Below, in pieces: positions 42,261 to 50,444 of a stretch of 64,000 nucleotides of DNA. This stretch comes from JBNKHH01 sp050290245. GTDB taxonomy: Bacteria; Pseudomonadota; Alphaproteobacteria; Rhodobacterales; Rhodobacteraceae. The DNA lies in contig JBNKHH010000064.1 of the NCBI GenBank assembly GCA_050290245.1, positions 62,001 through 126,000 of the forward strand. Direction: 5' to 3'. The notes below the pieces were generated by a model. It ran no database searches. It was not told the DNA's origin and saw only the letters and a list, made by a program, of their open reading frames with translations. A program made the translations under genes and the position numbers. The first letter of the stretch is position 1. Each line of letters begins with the position of its first letter.

Positions 42261-43433
42261 TCAGAAGGGCAGGCCAACATAGTTCTCGGCAAGTGATGCC
42301 ATGGCATTCTCTGACGACAACAAATAGGCGAGATCCGTCTCCTGCAGTTTGTTGTCATAGGGAATGTTGTCGGGGAAAGTGTGCAGCAAGGTGGTCATCC
42401 ACCATGAGAACCGCTGCGCTTTCCAGACGCGCGCCAGAGCCTTTTGCGAGTACTCTTCCAGCCCCGTGTCATCACCTTTCTCATAATGATCGACCATCGC
42501 ATGATACAGATAATAGATATCCGAAGCGGCGCTGTTCAATCCACGTGCACCCGTTGGCGGCACAATGTGCGCCGCATCGCCAGCGAGGAACATGTTTCCA
42601 TAGCGCATCGGTTCGGCGACAAAGCTGCGAAGCGGCGCGATCGATTTTTCGATTGACGGCCCCGTGATCAGCCCTTCAGCCACATCAGCCGGCAAGCGCC
42701 GTTTCAATTCAGCCCAGAAATCATCGTCAGACCAATCCTCGACCGTGTCGGTCAGCGGAACCTGGATGTAATAACGGCTAAGGACCTGGCTGCGAAGCGA
42801 GCAAAGTGCAAAGCCACGCTCGTGCTTGGCATAGATGAGCTCCGGCGACACTGGTTTCGTGCGAGACAGAACCCCAAGCCAACCGAACGGATAGACCTTT
42901 TCGTACTCACGAAGAACGTCCTTGGGAATCGACTTGCGGCTCACACCATGGAAACCGTCCGCCCCTATTATGTAGTCACAGTCGATGCGCTTGATCTCGT
43001 CGCCTTCGCGGTAGGTGAGATAGGGTGAGTCAGTCTTGATATCGTGCGGCTGAACATTTTCGGCGTTATGGATGACTTTGCCGCCCATCTTTTCGCGCGC
43101 GTCATAGAGGTCGCGCGTAAGCTCTGTCTGGCCGTACACAACGACCGAGTTTCCGCCAGTGTGTTTGGACAGATCGATGCGGTCTTTCACACCTTCGTGG
43201 GCGATAAAAAATCCTTCATGGATCTCGCCTTCCTTGTCCATGCGCTCTCCGCACTCCGCCTCTCGCATGAGTTCGGCAAAGCCATGCTCGAGAACACCTG
43301 CCCGAATGCGTCCCAAAACGTATTCTCGGCTGTGCTTCTCCAGGACAACGTTGTCGATACCCTTGAGATCCAAGAGCTGCGATAGCAACAATCCCGAGGG
43401 ACCGCCTCCAATAATACCAACCTGAACTTTCAT
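42261..43433 (-). CDS. pobA: 4-hydroxybenzoate 3-monooxygenase (p-hydroxybenzoate hydroxylase)
   Basis: FAD- and NADPH-dependent hydroxylase of 390 residues converting 4-hydroxybenzoate to protocatechuate. The sequence follows Pseudomonas PobA closely: VGIIGGGPSGLLLSQLL (FAD Rossmann), YVLGRIRAGVLE, DCDYIIGADGFHGVSR (DG motif), FLAGDAAHIVPPTGARGLN (GD motif) and AENYVGLPF at the end. The start at 43433 has GGAGGAG seven bases upstream. It is divergent from an AraC-type activator, as in other pob loci, with an 88-base control region. Confidence 0.96.
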   Translation of the reverse strand: MKVQVGIIGGGPSGLLLSQLLDLKGIDNVVLEKHSREYVLGRIRAGVLEHGFAELMREAECGERMDKEGEIHEGFFIAHEGVKDRIDLSKHTGGNSVVVYGQTELTRDLYDAREKMGGKVIHNAENVQPHDIKTDSPYLTYREGDEIKRIDCDYIIGADGFHGVSRKSIPKDVLREYEKVYPFGWLGVLSRTKPVSPELIYAKHERGFALCSLRSQVLSRYYIQVPLTDTVEDWSDDDFWAELKRRLPADVAEGLITGPSIEKSIAPLRSFVAEPMRYGNMFLAGDAAHIVPPTGARGLNSAASDIYYLYHAMVDHYEKGDDTGLEEYSQKALARVWKAQRFSWWMTTLLHTFPDNIPYDNKLQETDLAYLLSSENAMASLAENYVGLPF

Positions 43434-43486
43434 CGATTTCTCCTCCAAATTTCCGACAATATGCCAAAGCAGCCCGCGCAAAGGAA

Positions 43487-43515
43487 TGGACGGAAGCCCT
43501 TGCTGCTTGTACAAT
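43487..43515 (+). promoter_or_regulatory. Promoter of the AraC regulator, giving a leaderless start
   Basis: TGGACG (43487-43492) and TACAAT (43510-43515) have a 17-base spacer. The expected transcription start, seven bases after the -10, is the A of the regulator ATG at 43522, and no Shine-Dalgarno is present. Confidence 0.5.
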
Positions 43516-43521
43516 TCGAAC

Positions 43522-44391
43522 ATGGATCGGCGCTCGCAAATTAGCCAAATCGAGAACTACAACCTGTTCGGAGAATCCGACGAACTTCCCGACGTGGTTC
43601 ATTGCGAAACAATTCAAGCAAGATCTGTTTTGCACAACTGGGAGTTCACGGCACACCGCCATCGACGGCTGCATCAAATTCTTCTTGTGGACACAGGCGG
43701 TGGCGAGGGAACCTTGGATGGAGACAAAATGTCGTTTGGCCACGGCTCTCTGATAAATGTGCCTGCTGGGTGCGTCCATTCGTTCGCATTCAAGCAATTC
43801 ACACGCGGGTGGGTCGTAACCCTCGGAGTCGAACTCCTGGACGAGGTTCTGCGGTCCGACGAGGGGCTTGGGGCGATCTTGAGACACCCTGTCGTGGTCG
43901 ATAACAACAAGCACCACCGCGAAGTCGTTTCCCAGATCTTCAGCGAGCACGCGGAACGAAATTTTGCACGCGCACATATCCTGAGAGCTCTTTCAGCTCA
44001 ACTGTTGGGGCATGTTGCAAGGGCCATCACAAACTTGGATTATTCTGATGCGACCTTTACCGACAATCCATTGCGTGCGCGGTTCGAAAAATCCCTGGAT
44101 GAAAACTTCCATCGGCATTGGTCGGTGGCAGACTACGCGCGCGATCTTTCGGTATCGCCAACCCACCTAACCCGCGTCTTGCGCCAGGCGACCGGACTTC
44201 CGGCCTCACGATTGATAGAAGCCCGGATCGTCAGGGAGGCGCGCCGTCACCTGTTTTTTACCAACCTGAACATTTCACAGATTGCCTACCTTCTGGGATA
44301 CGAAGACCCGGCCTATTTCAGCCGGGTCTTTTCAAAAGCAACTGGGATTTCACCAAAAAAATTCAGATCGCGCGGCGAGCAAGAGGCCTAG
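43522..44391 (+). CDS. pobR: AraC-family regulator, likely activator of pobA (PobR-type)
   Basis: Regulator of 289 residues with an N-terminal cupin-like sensor (FTAHRHRRLHQILLVDTGGGEGTLDG, INVPAGCVHSFAF) and a C-terminal double helix-turn-helix of the AraC type (WSVADYARDLSVSPTHLTRVLRQATG and ISQIAYLLGYEDPAYFSRVFSKATGISPKKFR). It is divergent from pobA, and AraC-type PobR proteins activate pobA with 4-hydroxybenzoate; the assignment rests on position and family. It probably lacks a 5' leader. Its stop overlaps that of ligB through the palindrome CTAG. Confidence 0.88.
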   Translation: MDRRSQISQIENYNLFGESDELPDVVHCETIQARSVLHNWEFTAHRHRRLHQILLVDTGGGEGTLDGDKMSFGHGSLINVPAGCVHSFAFKQFTRGWVVTLGVELLDEVLRSDEGLGAILRHPVVVDNNKHHREVVSQIFSEHAERNFARAHILRALSAQLLGHVARAITNLDYSDATFTDNPLRARFEKSLDENFHRHWSVADYARDLSVSPTHLTRVLRQATGLPASRLIEARIVREARRHLFFTNLNISQIAYLLGYEDPAYFSRVFSKATGISPKKFRSRGEQEA

Positions 44392-45233
44392 GCACACTCC
44401 AACATCATCGTACCGGCACCGGTGTTCGAGATCGGGATGTGGTAGTTTTTGTGAAGCGGTGTAACCTCGTCACCGAGCGCTCCGCGCATCATCATCCACA
44501 TCAAGAACTCGGTACCCTGAGCACCGGCTTTCTCGACAAGCTCCATTCGACTGATTGACGTCAGGGACTCGGGATCGGTCACGATCTTGTCCATGCACAT
44601 CTGGTCAAATTCCTTGTTGATGAAACCTGCACGTTCCCCGTCCAACTGATGGCTCAGGCCGCCGGTCCCCAGCACGACAATCTTGGCGTCGTCCGGAAAG
44701 CTCAGCAGCGCCTTGCGCAGCGCCTTGCCGAAATCCAACGCACGTTTGAGCGTCGGGATCGGGTGTTGAACCGTGTTTGCACTGATCGGCACTGTCCGGG
44801 GCATGTCAGGATTATTCGGCGCACCTGGCCAAAACAACTGCATCGGCACAACAAAGCCATGGTCCACGGCAAGTTCTTGGCACGAGGTGATGTCAAACTC
44901 CTGTTCAACCATGCTTTCGATAATGTGCCAGCTTAGTTCGGGATATCCTGGGAAGGGCGGCAGCTGAGGGATGCCCCAGCCTTCATCCTCGTTGCGGTAC
45001 TCATGCGCCGCACCGATGGCAAAAGTCGGCATCTTGTCGAGGAAAAACCCTAGCCCATGGTCGTTGTAAATGTTGATCGCCACATCCGGCTTGTGGTCTC
45101 CAAGCCATTCACGAATGGGAGGGTAGCCGTCAAAAAACGGTTTCCAATAGGGATCGTCATACAACTCGTTGTGAATGGCATTCCCGACTGCAGGAATGTG
45201 CGAAGTGGTCAGTCCACCGATGATCGTCGCCAT
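44388..45233 (-). CDS. ligB: Protocatechuate 4,5-dioxygenase, beta (catalytic) subunit
   Basis: Extradiol dioxygenase subunit of 281 residues that binds the Fe(II) and opens the ring between C4 and C5. It resembles Sphingobium LigB: GLTTSHIPAVGNAIH with the first metal histidine, NIYNDHGLGFF with the second, and later TGGLSHQLDGERAGFINKEFD and FLMWMMMRGALGDEV. The C-terminus is about 20 residues shorter than LigB. It follows ligA by three bases, so alpha and beta are made together. It converges on the AraC regulator with a four-base overlap. Confidence 0.93.
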   Translation of the reverse strand: MATIIGGLTTSHIPAVGNAIHNELYDDPYWKPFFDGYPPIREWLGDHKPDVAINIYNDHGLGFFLDKMPTFAIGAAHEYRNEDEGWGIPQLPPFPGYPELSWHIIESMVEQEFDITSCQELAVDHGFVVPMQLFWPGAPNNPDMPRTVPISANTVQHPIPTLKRALDFGKALRKALLSFPDDAKIVVLGTGGLSHQLDGERAGFINKEFDQMCMDKIVTDPESLTSISRMELVEKAGAQGTEFLMWMMMRGALGDEVTPLHKNYHIPISNTGAGTMMLECA

Positions 45234-45236
45234 GTC

Positions 45237-45596
45237 TCAGTTCCCCGCATCCAGAAGTTTCTGTTTGAATTGCTCGGTGGTCATACCGGTTTGCTGCGCG
45301 CCGACATCCTGAACGCTCAGCTTGTAGATACCGGCGAGTTTGGCGAGGTAGTAAATGTTCCCTCCTGCCTCGATCATGGCAAGGACGTTCTTGTCGCGCA
45401 CAGCCTGCTTTTGTTGGTCGTTCAGGCCAAACTCTTGCATGTAGGCTTCCGGGTCGGCGAGAAACGCCTCGCGCGCCTCGGCGGCATTGAATGAATAACA
45501 CATCTTGTTCAGGGCATAGCCCTTCATCGCCTGGCGGCCATCGAATATCGTGGTGCCCTCGATCATGGCGTGATGGTCAAATGAATGATGGTCCAC
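45237..45596 (-). CDS. ligA: Protocatechuate 4,5-dioxygenase, alpha subunit
   Basis: Small subunit of 119 residues with the LigA fold (GYALNKMCYSFNAAEAREAFLADPEAYMQEFGL, then LAMIEAGGNIYYLAKLAGIYKLSVQDVGAQQTGMTTEQF). LigA caps the active site of LigB. The start is GTG 45596, preceded by GGAGG four bases upstream, in a purine-rich track. It is divergent from the two-HTH LysR gene, with a 150-base control region. Confidence 0.93.
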   Translation of the reverse strand: MDHHSFDHHAMIEGTTIFDGRQAMKGYALNKMCYSFNAAEAREAFLADPEAYMQEFGLNDQQKQAVRDKNVLAMIEAGGNIYYLAKLAGIYKLSVQDVGAQQTGMTTEQFKQKLLDAGN

Positions 45597-45714
45597 AGCG
45601 CCTCCTCCTCTCCAAAAGACGCCTGATAACGACTCAGGCCAGATGTCATGAAATCGACTTTAGACCCGAGCGCCTGCCAGAGACCATTTTGAAGTCTGGC
45701 TAGGCGATTTGAAT

Positions 45715-45736
45715 TTGTTATAATACTCCACAACAA
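45715..45736 (+). promoter_or_regulatory. Extended -10 promoter of the LysR gene with overlapping inverted repeat
   Basis: TGT-TATAAT (45716-45724) is an extended -10 element pointing to the LysR gene. It lies within the inverted repeat TTGTT-N12-AACAA (45715-45719 and 45732-45736), the form of a LysR-type site. Binding there would repress lysR and could activate ligAB on the other strand. Confidence 0.5.
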
Positions 45737-45746
45737 TTTCGGGATA

Positions 45747-46976
45747 GTGCCGTTGAATTCGTTTGTTCCCAACATACGCCACCTGATTGCATTCAACGAA
45801 GTCGCCAGGCTGCAAAGGGTTGGCCTTGCTTCCGAGCGCGTTCACCTGTCTCAACCTGCAATTACGCAGGCAATCGCAAAACTTGAGAAAGCTTTCGGGT
45901 CTTCTCTGTTCGATCGTCGTCCCAAAGGAATGTTTCTGACCGAGGTGGGAGCGATCCTGAATGGGCGAACGGAACGGCTCTTACAGCTTTTGCAGCAGGG
46001 CCACGAGTTGGCTCTGAGACGGGCGCCCCGAAGCTCAAATTCGAGAGGACGCAGGGATTTCTACAAGCTGGCAACGCAAGTCCAGCTGCAGGCCCTCGTC
46101 GCTGTCGCGAAAGCAGGTAGTTTCAGTCAGGCAGCGCGTGACCTTGGAGCCAAGCAACCAGCCGTTCACCGCGCGGCACGCGACCTGGAGAGTCTCGCTT
46201 CGATAGAGCTGTTCCAGACGGTCAGGCGGTCCGTGGAGTTGACCCCTTCAGGTGAGGTTTTCACCCACCATGTGCAGTTGGCCGCCGCTGAATGGCGCCA
46301 AGCCCGGTACGAAATCGATGCCTATCTTGGAAAAGACAGCACTCGCATCGTTGTCGGCTCTCTCCCCCTGTCACGGTCGTCCCTCCTTCCGAACGCGATT
46401 GATAAATTGCTGAGAGCAAGCGGCAAAGGTCTGCAAATCCAATGCATCGAAGCGCCATACCCCAGCCTGCTTCGTGACCTGAGGACCGGCGAAATTGATT
46501 TTATCATTGGCGCCTTGAGGCACCCCGTTCCATCCGAAGACATCACCCAAGAGCCGCTTTTCTCGGACCAGCTTGCTCTTGTTGCACGCGCGGATCACCC
46601 GCTGCATGGACGGCGGCATCTGACCCTGCAGGACACGGTTTCCTACCCTTGGATCGCTCCGCCAAAGCAGACACCTTCCGGGTCATTTCTGTTCAACACC
46701 CTGCGCATTCAAGACATGCCCGAGACACCTGTTCGAATCGTATCCAGTTCGATGGTCCTCGTCCGAAACCTGATGCTACGGGGCGACTACATCACGATCA
46801 TGTCGCCCAACCAGTTTGAATTCGAAAGTGATCAGGGGCTTCTCGCTGCTCTTCCTATTCGACTGGAAAATAGCGCCCGCCAAATCGGTTTCGCGTACCG
46901 CAGGGATTGGAAGCCGACTGCCACGCAATCCGTATTTCTGGACTTGATCCGTCAGAACTGCAGCAACGAGCGCTGA
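45747..46976 (+). CDS. LysR-family regulator with two N-terminal helix-turn-helix domains
   Basis: Regulator of 409 residues, about 100 longer than ordinary LysR proteins. Two LysR-type DNA-binding domains occur in tandem: residues about 8-85 (RHLIAFNEVA...LSQPAITQAIAKLEKAFGSSLFDRR) and about 107-185 (QLQALVAVAKAGSFSQAARDLGAKQPAVHRAARDLES). A single effector-binding domain follows (about 195-405, RIVVGSLPLSRSSLLP onward). The GTG start at 45747 lacks a good Shine-Dalgarno. Divergence from ligAB suggests it controls that operon. It is less similar in base composition to its neighbours than core genes are. Confidence 0.88.
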   Translation: MPLNSFVPNIRHLIAFNEVARLQRVGLASERVHLSQPAITQAIAKLEKAFGSSLFDRRPKGMFLTEVGAILNGRTERLLQLLQQGHELALRRAPRSSNSRGRRDFYKLATQVQLQALVAVAKAGSFSQAARDLGAKQPAVHRAARDLESLASIELFQTVRRSVELTPSGEVFTHHVQLAAAEWRQARYEIDAYLGKDSTRIVVGSLPLSRSSLLPNAIDKLLRASGKGLQIQCIEAPYPSLLRDLRTGEIDFIIGALRHPVPSEDITQEPLFSDQLALVARADHPLHGRRHLTLQDTVSYPWIAPPKQTPSGSFLFNTLRIQDMPETPVRIVSSSMVLVRNLMLRGDYITIMSPNQFEFESDQGLLAALPIRLENSARQIGFAYRRDWKPTATQSVFLDLIRQNCSNER

Positions 46977-47106
46977 CACCGTGCTCCACGCCATGCCCTC
47001 CCGAACTCATGCATCGAAAACAGTCGCGCGCCACGACGCCCGCAGGCATGTTCTGTGCGAAATCCCAAATGCGGACCCGCTGTAGGATGGCCGTAGGTGC
47101 GTTTTC

Positions 47107-48207
47107 TCAATCTTTGCTGGCGCGCGCACCCAGCCCCGGCACCGCACCATAGCTTCGCTGAACTCCTCCGAAGACCGCACCCGGCGCGGGAATGGACACT
47201 GGACCGTTTGGCGTATCGACCGTGATACGACGCAAGTGCGGATGACCGGAAAGCCCCGCCATATCGTTCAGCGAAGCAAGCCCGATGCCGGCCCCCTCAA
47301 GAAGGCCAATAGCCTCGGGCGCATCGAAACGGGCGAAAGCGTGCGCGACGATACCGTCCGTCTGGTCGCGGTTCTCAACACGCGCCACGTTCGTGGCAAA
47401 ACGCGGATCGACCGATAGAGTGGCATCCCCGATAAAGTGTTCGCACAGTGCGCGCCACTCCCGGTCCGACTGGATGGAAATCAGGATTGGTGCTCCGGTC
47501 CGAGGCTGGAACACGCCATAGGGCGCGATCGACGGGTGAGCAAGGCCGACGCGCTTTGGCGTCTTGCCCCCTTCGTGATTCAAAAGCGGGACCGTCAGCC
47601 AGTCTGCCATGACGTCGAACATCGAAACGGATATGTGCGCGCCCTTTCCTGTCCGGCTACGCTGGATCAGCGCCTCAAGAACAGCGGCATATGCGGTTGC
47701 GCCCGTTGCGATATCAACCAGAGAAACACCGACGCGCGACGGTTCGTGCGGCCCGCCGGTGATCGAGCAAAGACCGCTTTCCGCCTGGATCAACAGGTCA
47801 TATGCCTTGCGCCCGGCCAGGGGGCCGTCTTCGCCATAGCCCGTGATCGTGCAGACGATCAGCGCCGGGCAATCCTGTGCAAGACGTTGGGGATCAAACC
47901 CGAGTCGCGCAAGCGCACCGGGTTTTAGATTTTGGATCAGCACGTCGGCATCCGCTACAAGTTCGGCCAATGCGGCTTTCCCCGCGTCTGAGACGAGATC
48001 AAGCGTCACGCTTTCCTTGCCGCGATTGAGCCAGACAAAATAACTGGACTGCCCCGCCGCAACATCGTCATAGTCGCGCGCAAAATCGCCTTCGGGCCGT
48101 TCGACCTTGATGACCTCTGCCCCGGCATCGGCCAGCCGCGACGAGGCGAAGGGCGCGGCGACCGCCTGTTCCACCGCAACCACTTTGATCCCCGCCAGAG
48201 GCAACAT
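47107..48207 (-). CDS. CaiB/BaiF (family III) CoA-transferase
   Basis: CoA-transferase of 366 residues that moves CoA between carboxylic acids in a ternary complex. Family III features are the N-terminal LAGIKVVAVEQAVAAPFASSRLADAGAEVIKVE, the LNRGKESVTLDL motif, and the active-site aspartate region VGVSLVDIATGATAYAAVLEALI. The ATG directly abuts the stop of the acyl-CoA dehydrogenase gene, so the two are one operon and likely activate and then oxidise or reduce the same organic acid. Substrate unknown. Confidence 0.9.
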   Translation of the reverse strand: MLPLAGIKVVAVEQAVAAPFASSRLADAGAEVIKVERPEGDFARDYDDVAAGQSSYFVWLNRGKESVTLDLVSDAGKAALAELVADADVLIQNLKPGALARLGFDPQRLAQDCPALIVCTITGYGEDGPLAGRKAYDLLIQAESGLCSITGGPHEPSRVGVSLVDIATGATAYAAVLEALIQRSRTGKGAHISVSMFDVMADWLTVPLLNHEGGKTPKRVGLAHPSIAPYGVFQPRTGAPILISIQSDREWRALCEHFIGDATLSVDPRFATNVARVENRDQTDGIVAHAFARFDAPEAIGLLEGAGIGLASLNDMAGLSGHPHLRRITVDTPNGPVSIPAPGAVFGGVQRSYGAVPGLGARASKD

Positions 48208-49365
48208 TCAGAATGACCTCGGCATTCCAAGCACGTGCTCGGCAACATAGGACAGGATGAGATTGGTCGATATCGGAGCCACTTGATAAAGCCGGGTTTC
48301 GCGGAATTTGCGTTCGACGTCGTACTCCGCCGCAAAACCAAAGCCGCCGTGGAACTGGATGCAGGCGTTGGCCGCCTCCCAGCTTGCCTTAGCCGCAAGG
48401 TACTTGGCCATGTTCGCCTCGGCTCCACAAGGCTTGCCCGCGTCATACAGTGCGCAGGCTTTGTAGCGCATGAGGTTGGCAGCCTCGACCTCGATATGGG
48501 CTTCGGCAATCGGAAACTGGACACCCTGATTCTGGCCGATGGGACGCCCGAAAACCTGGCGCTCCGAGACATATTTTGTCACCCGGTCGGTGAACCAATA
48601 TCCGTCACCGATGCATTCTGCCGCGATCAGCGCGCGTTCGGCATTCAGGCCTGTCAGGATGTATTTGAAGCCCTGACCCTCCTCCCCGATCAGATTGTCC
48701 TCCGGGATTTCGAGATTGTCGAAGAACAGCTCGTTGGTCTCATGGTTGACCATGTTGCGGATGGGACGAACCTCCATGCCCGATTTCATGGCCGCCTTGA
48801 TGTCCACCAGGAAGATCGAAAGGCCTTCCGACTTTTTCTTGACCTCGGCCAGAGGGGTCGTGCGCGCCAAAAGGATCATCAGGTCAGAGTGCTGCACCCG
48901 GCTAATCCAGACTTTCTGACCGTTGATCACATATCGGTCGCCTGTCTTGACTGCGGTGGTCTTGATCTTGGTCGTGTCAGTGCCGGTCGTCGGCTCGGTT
49001 ACGCCCATGGACTGAAGCCGAAGCTCACCGCTGGCCAGTTTTGGCAGGATACGTTGGCGCTGGTCGTCAGAGCCGTGCCGGACCAGCGTGTTCATATTGT
49101 ACATCTGACCATGGCACGCGCCGGAATTGCCGCCTGCACGGTTGATCTCTTCCATGATTACCGAGGCCTCGGTCAGCCCCAGGCCCGCCCCGCCGTATTT
49201 CTCGGGGATGAGGGCCGACATCCAGCCTTCGCGAGTCAAGGCATCAACAAATGCCTCGGGATAAGCCCGCGCTTCGTCAACCTCGCGATGATACTCATCC
49301 GGGAACTCCGCGCACAACGCGCGAATGCCTTGGCGTATGTCATGGAAATCATCACTAATTGTCAT
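48208..49365 (-). CDS. Acyl-CoA dehydrogenase with helix-G catalytic glutamate
   Basis: FAD enzyme of 385 residues with the three-domain ACAD fold: LIPEKYGGAGLGLTEASVIMEE (N-terminal), QSMGVTEPTTGTDTTKIKT and YVINGQKVWISR (middle barrel), and FKYILTGLNAERALIAAE (C-terminal). The usual C-terminal YEGT catalytic glutamate is absent (RLYQVAPISTNLIL instead); glutamate 243 in NAER is where isovaleryl-CoA and long-chain dehydrogenases carry their base. I used ATG 49365 rather than 49404 on family length. It forms an operon with the CoA-transferase. Confidence 0.88.
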   Translation of the reverse strand: MTISDDFHDIRQGIRALCAEFPDEYHREVDEARAYPEAFVDALTREGWMSALIPEKYGGAGLGLTEASVIMEEINRAGGNSGACHGQMYNMNTLVRHGSDDQRQRILPKLASGELRLQSMGVTEPTTGTDTTKIKTTAVKTGDRYVINGQKVWISRVQHSDLMILLARTTPLAEVKKKSEGLSIFLVDIKAAMKSGMEVRPIRNMVNHETNELFFDNLEIPEDNLIGEEGQGFKYILTGLNAERALIAAECIGDGYWFTDRVTKYVSERQVFGRPIGQNQGVQFPIAEAHIEVEAANLMRYKACALYDAGKPCGAEANMAKYLAAKASWEAANACIQFHGGFGFAAEYDVERKFRETRLYQVAPISTNLILSYVAEHVLGMPRSF

Positions 49366-49636
49366 GGCAGGCTCGGTTGTGTGTCTTGCAAGCTCGATAG
49401 GCATGACCCCAATATCGCGGCCAGTCCCGGATCGTCGGCATAGTAACGGCCGTCTGACGGAAGTTAAAACCCCTCCGCCAAGCCTTTAGTTGCGCCGCCG
49501 CCAATCCAATCGAGTAGCCGGGACACTGTGGGGACTGCGTCTTTCCGGGTGCAGCGTCGCAGAGTGAGGCGCCGCTCTGGACCTCGTCATTGGACGTGAT
49601 AGGTCAGGGGAAACGCTGAAAATATCTGGAGGCCCC

Positions 49637-50434
49637 ATGCTGGTTGTCGTTTCCCCCGCCAAGCGATTGGACTGGACAGATCGGGATATGGCGATGAGCA
49701 CGCCGATATTTCTCGATCAGGCCAATCGCCTTGCGGGTCACGCGCGCCAATTGCCCCTAAAGACGTTCAAGTCGATGATGAACCTTTCCGACGACCTGGC
49801 CCGCCTGAACCGCGACCGATTTCGCGAATTCATGGACGCACCGGGCGACGACGCGGTGCGGCCCGCGCTCTATGCCTTTGCCGGCGACACTTTCCAAGGG
49901 TTCGATGCTGCCACACTGGACGAAGACGGCCAACGTCGTGCGCAACGGCAAATGCGAATCCTGTCAGGGCTCTACGGTGTTCTGCGCCCGATGGATGCGA
50001 TCCAGCCTTATCGCCTTGAGATGGGCAGCCGCCTGAAGACCCGCCGCGGCACCAATCTTTATCAGTTTTGGGGAGACAGGATCGCAAAGGCATTGAACGA
50101 GGCGGCCGAAGAGTTCGGAACCGACGTGCTGGTGAACTGCGCCAGCCTGGAATATTTCTCGGCTGTCGACCGGACGGTCCTGAAGCCGAAAGTCATCACG
50201 CCGCAGTTCTATGAATTGAAAACGGGCACGCCCAAGATCGTCAGTTTTTTCGCCAAGAAGGCGCGCGGCTCGATGGCGCGTTTCATCGTCGAAAATGGAA
50301 TCCGGTCGGTTGAGGGCCTGAAGGATTTCGACCTGGGCGGCTATCGCTTCGTCGAGACCGCCGAAGACGGTGGCCAGCTGGTTTTCCACCGTTCACAAGA
50401 CGCGGTCCGGCAGCCGGAACTTCAGTGGGCATAG
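49637..50434 (+). CDS. yaaA: YaaA family peroxide stress protein
   Basis: Protein of 265 residues of the UPF0246/DUF328 family; E. coli YaaA lowers intracellular iron under peroxide stress and binds DNA. The conserved start MLVVVSPAKRLDW, RILSGLYGVLRPMDAIQPYRLEMG, NLYQFWGDRI, VNCASLEYFSAVD and IVSFFAKKARGSMARFI are all present. GGAGG lies a few bases before the ATG. The 271 bases upstream hold no other gene that I can see. The gene converges on the hybrid kinase with ten bases between stops. Confidence 0.93.
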   Translation: MLVVVSPAKRLDWTDRDMAMSTPIFLDQANRLAGHARQLPLKTFKSMMNLSDDLARLNRDRFREFMDAPGDDAVRPALYAFAGDTFQGFDAATLDEDGQRRAQRQMRILSGLYGVLRPMDAIQPYRLEMGSRLKTRRGTNLYQFWGDRIAKALNEAAEEFGTDVLVNCASLEYFSAVDRTVLKPKVITPQFYELKTGTPKIVSFFAKKARGSMARFIVENGIRSVEGLKDFDLGGYRFVETAEDGGQLVFHRSQDAVRQPELQWA

Positions 50435-50444
50435 GGACCATTCA

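Noticed and set aside
48235..49443. A 402-codon plus-strand frame opposite the acyl-CoA dehydrogenase
   Set aside because: The minus strand encodes a clear ACAD; the antisense translation has no motif and ends in ordinary intergenic sequence.
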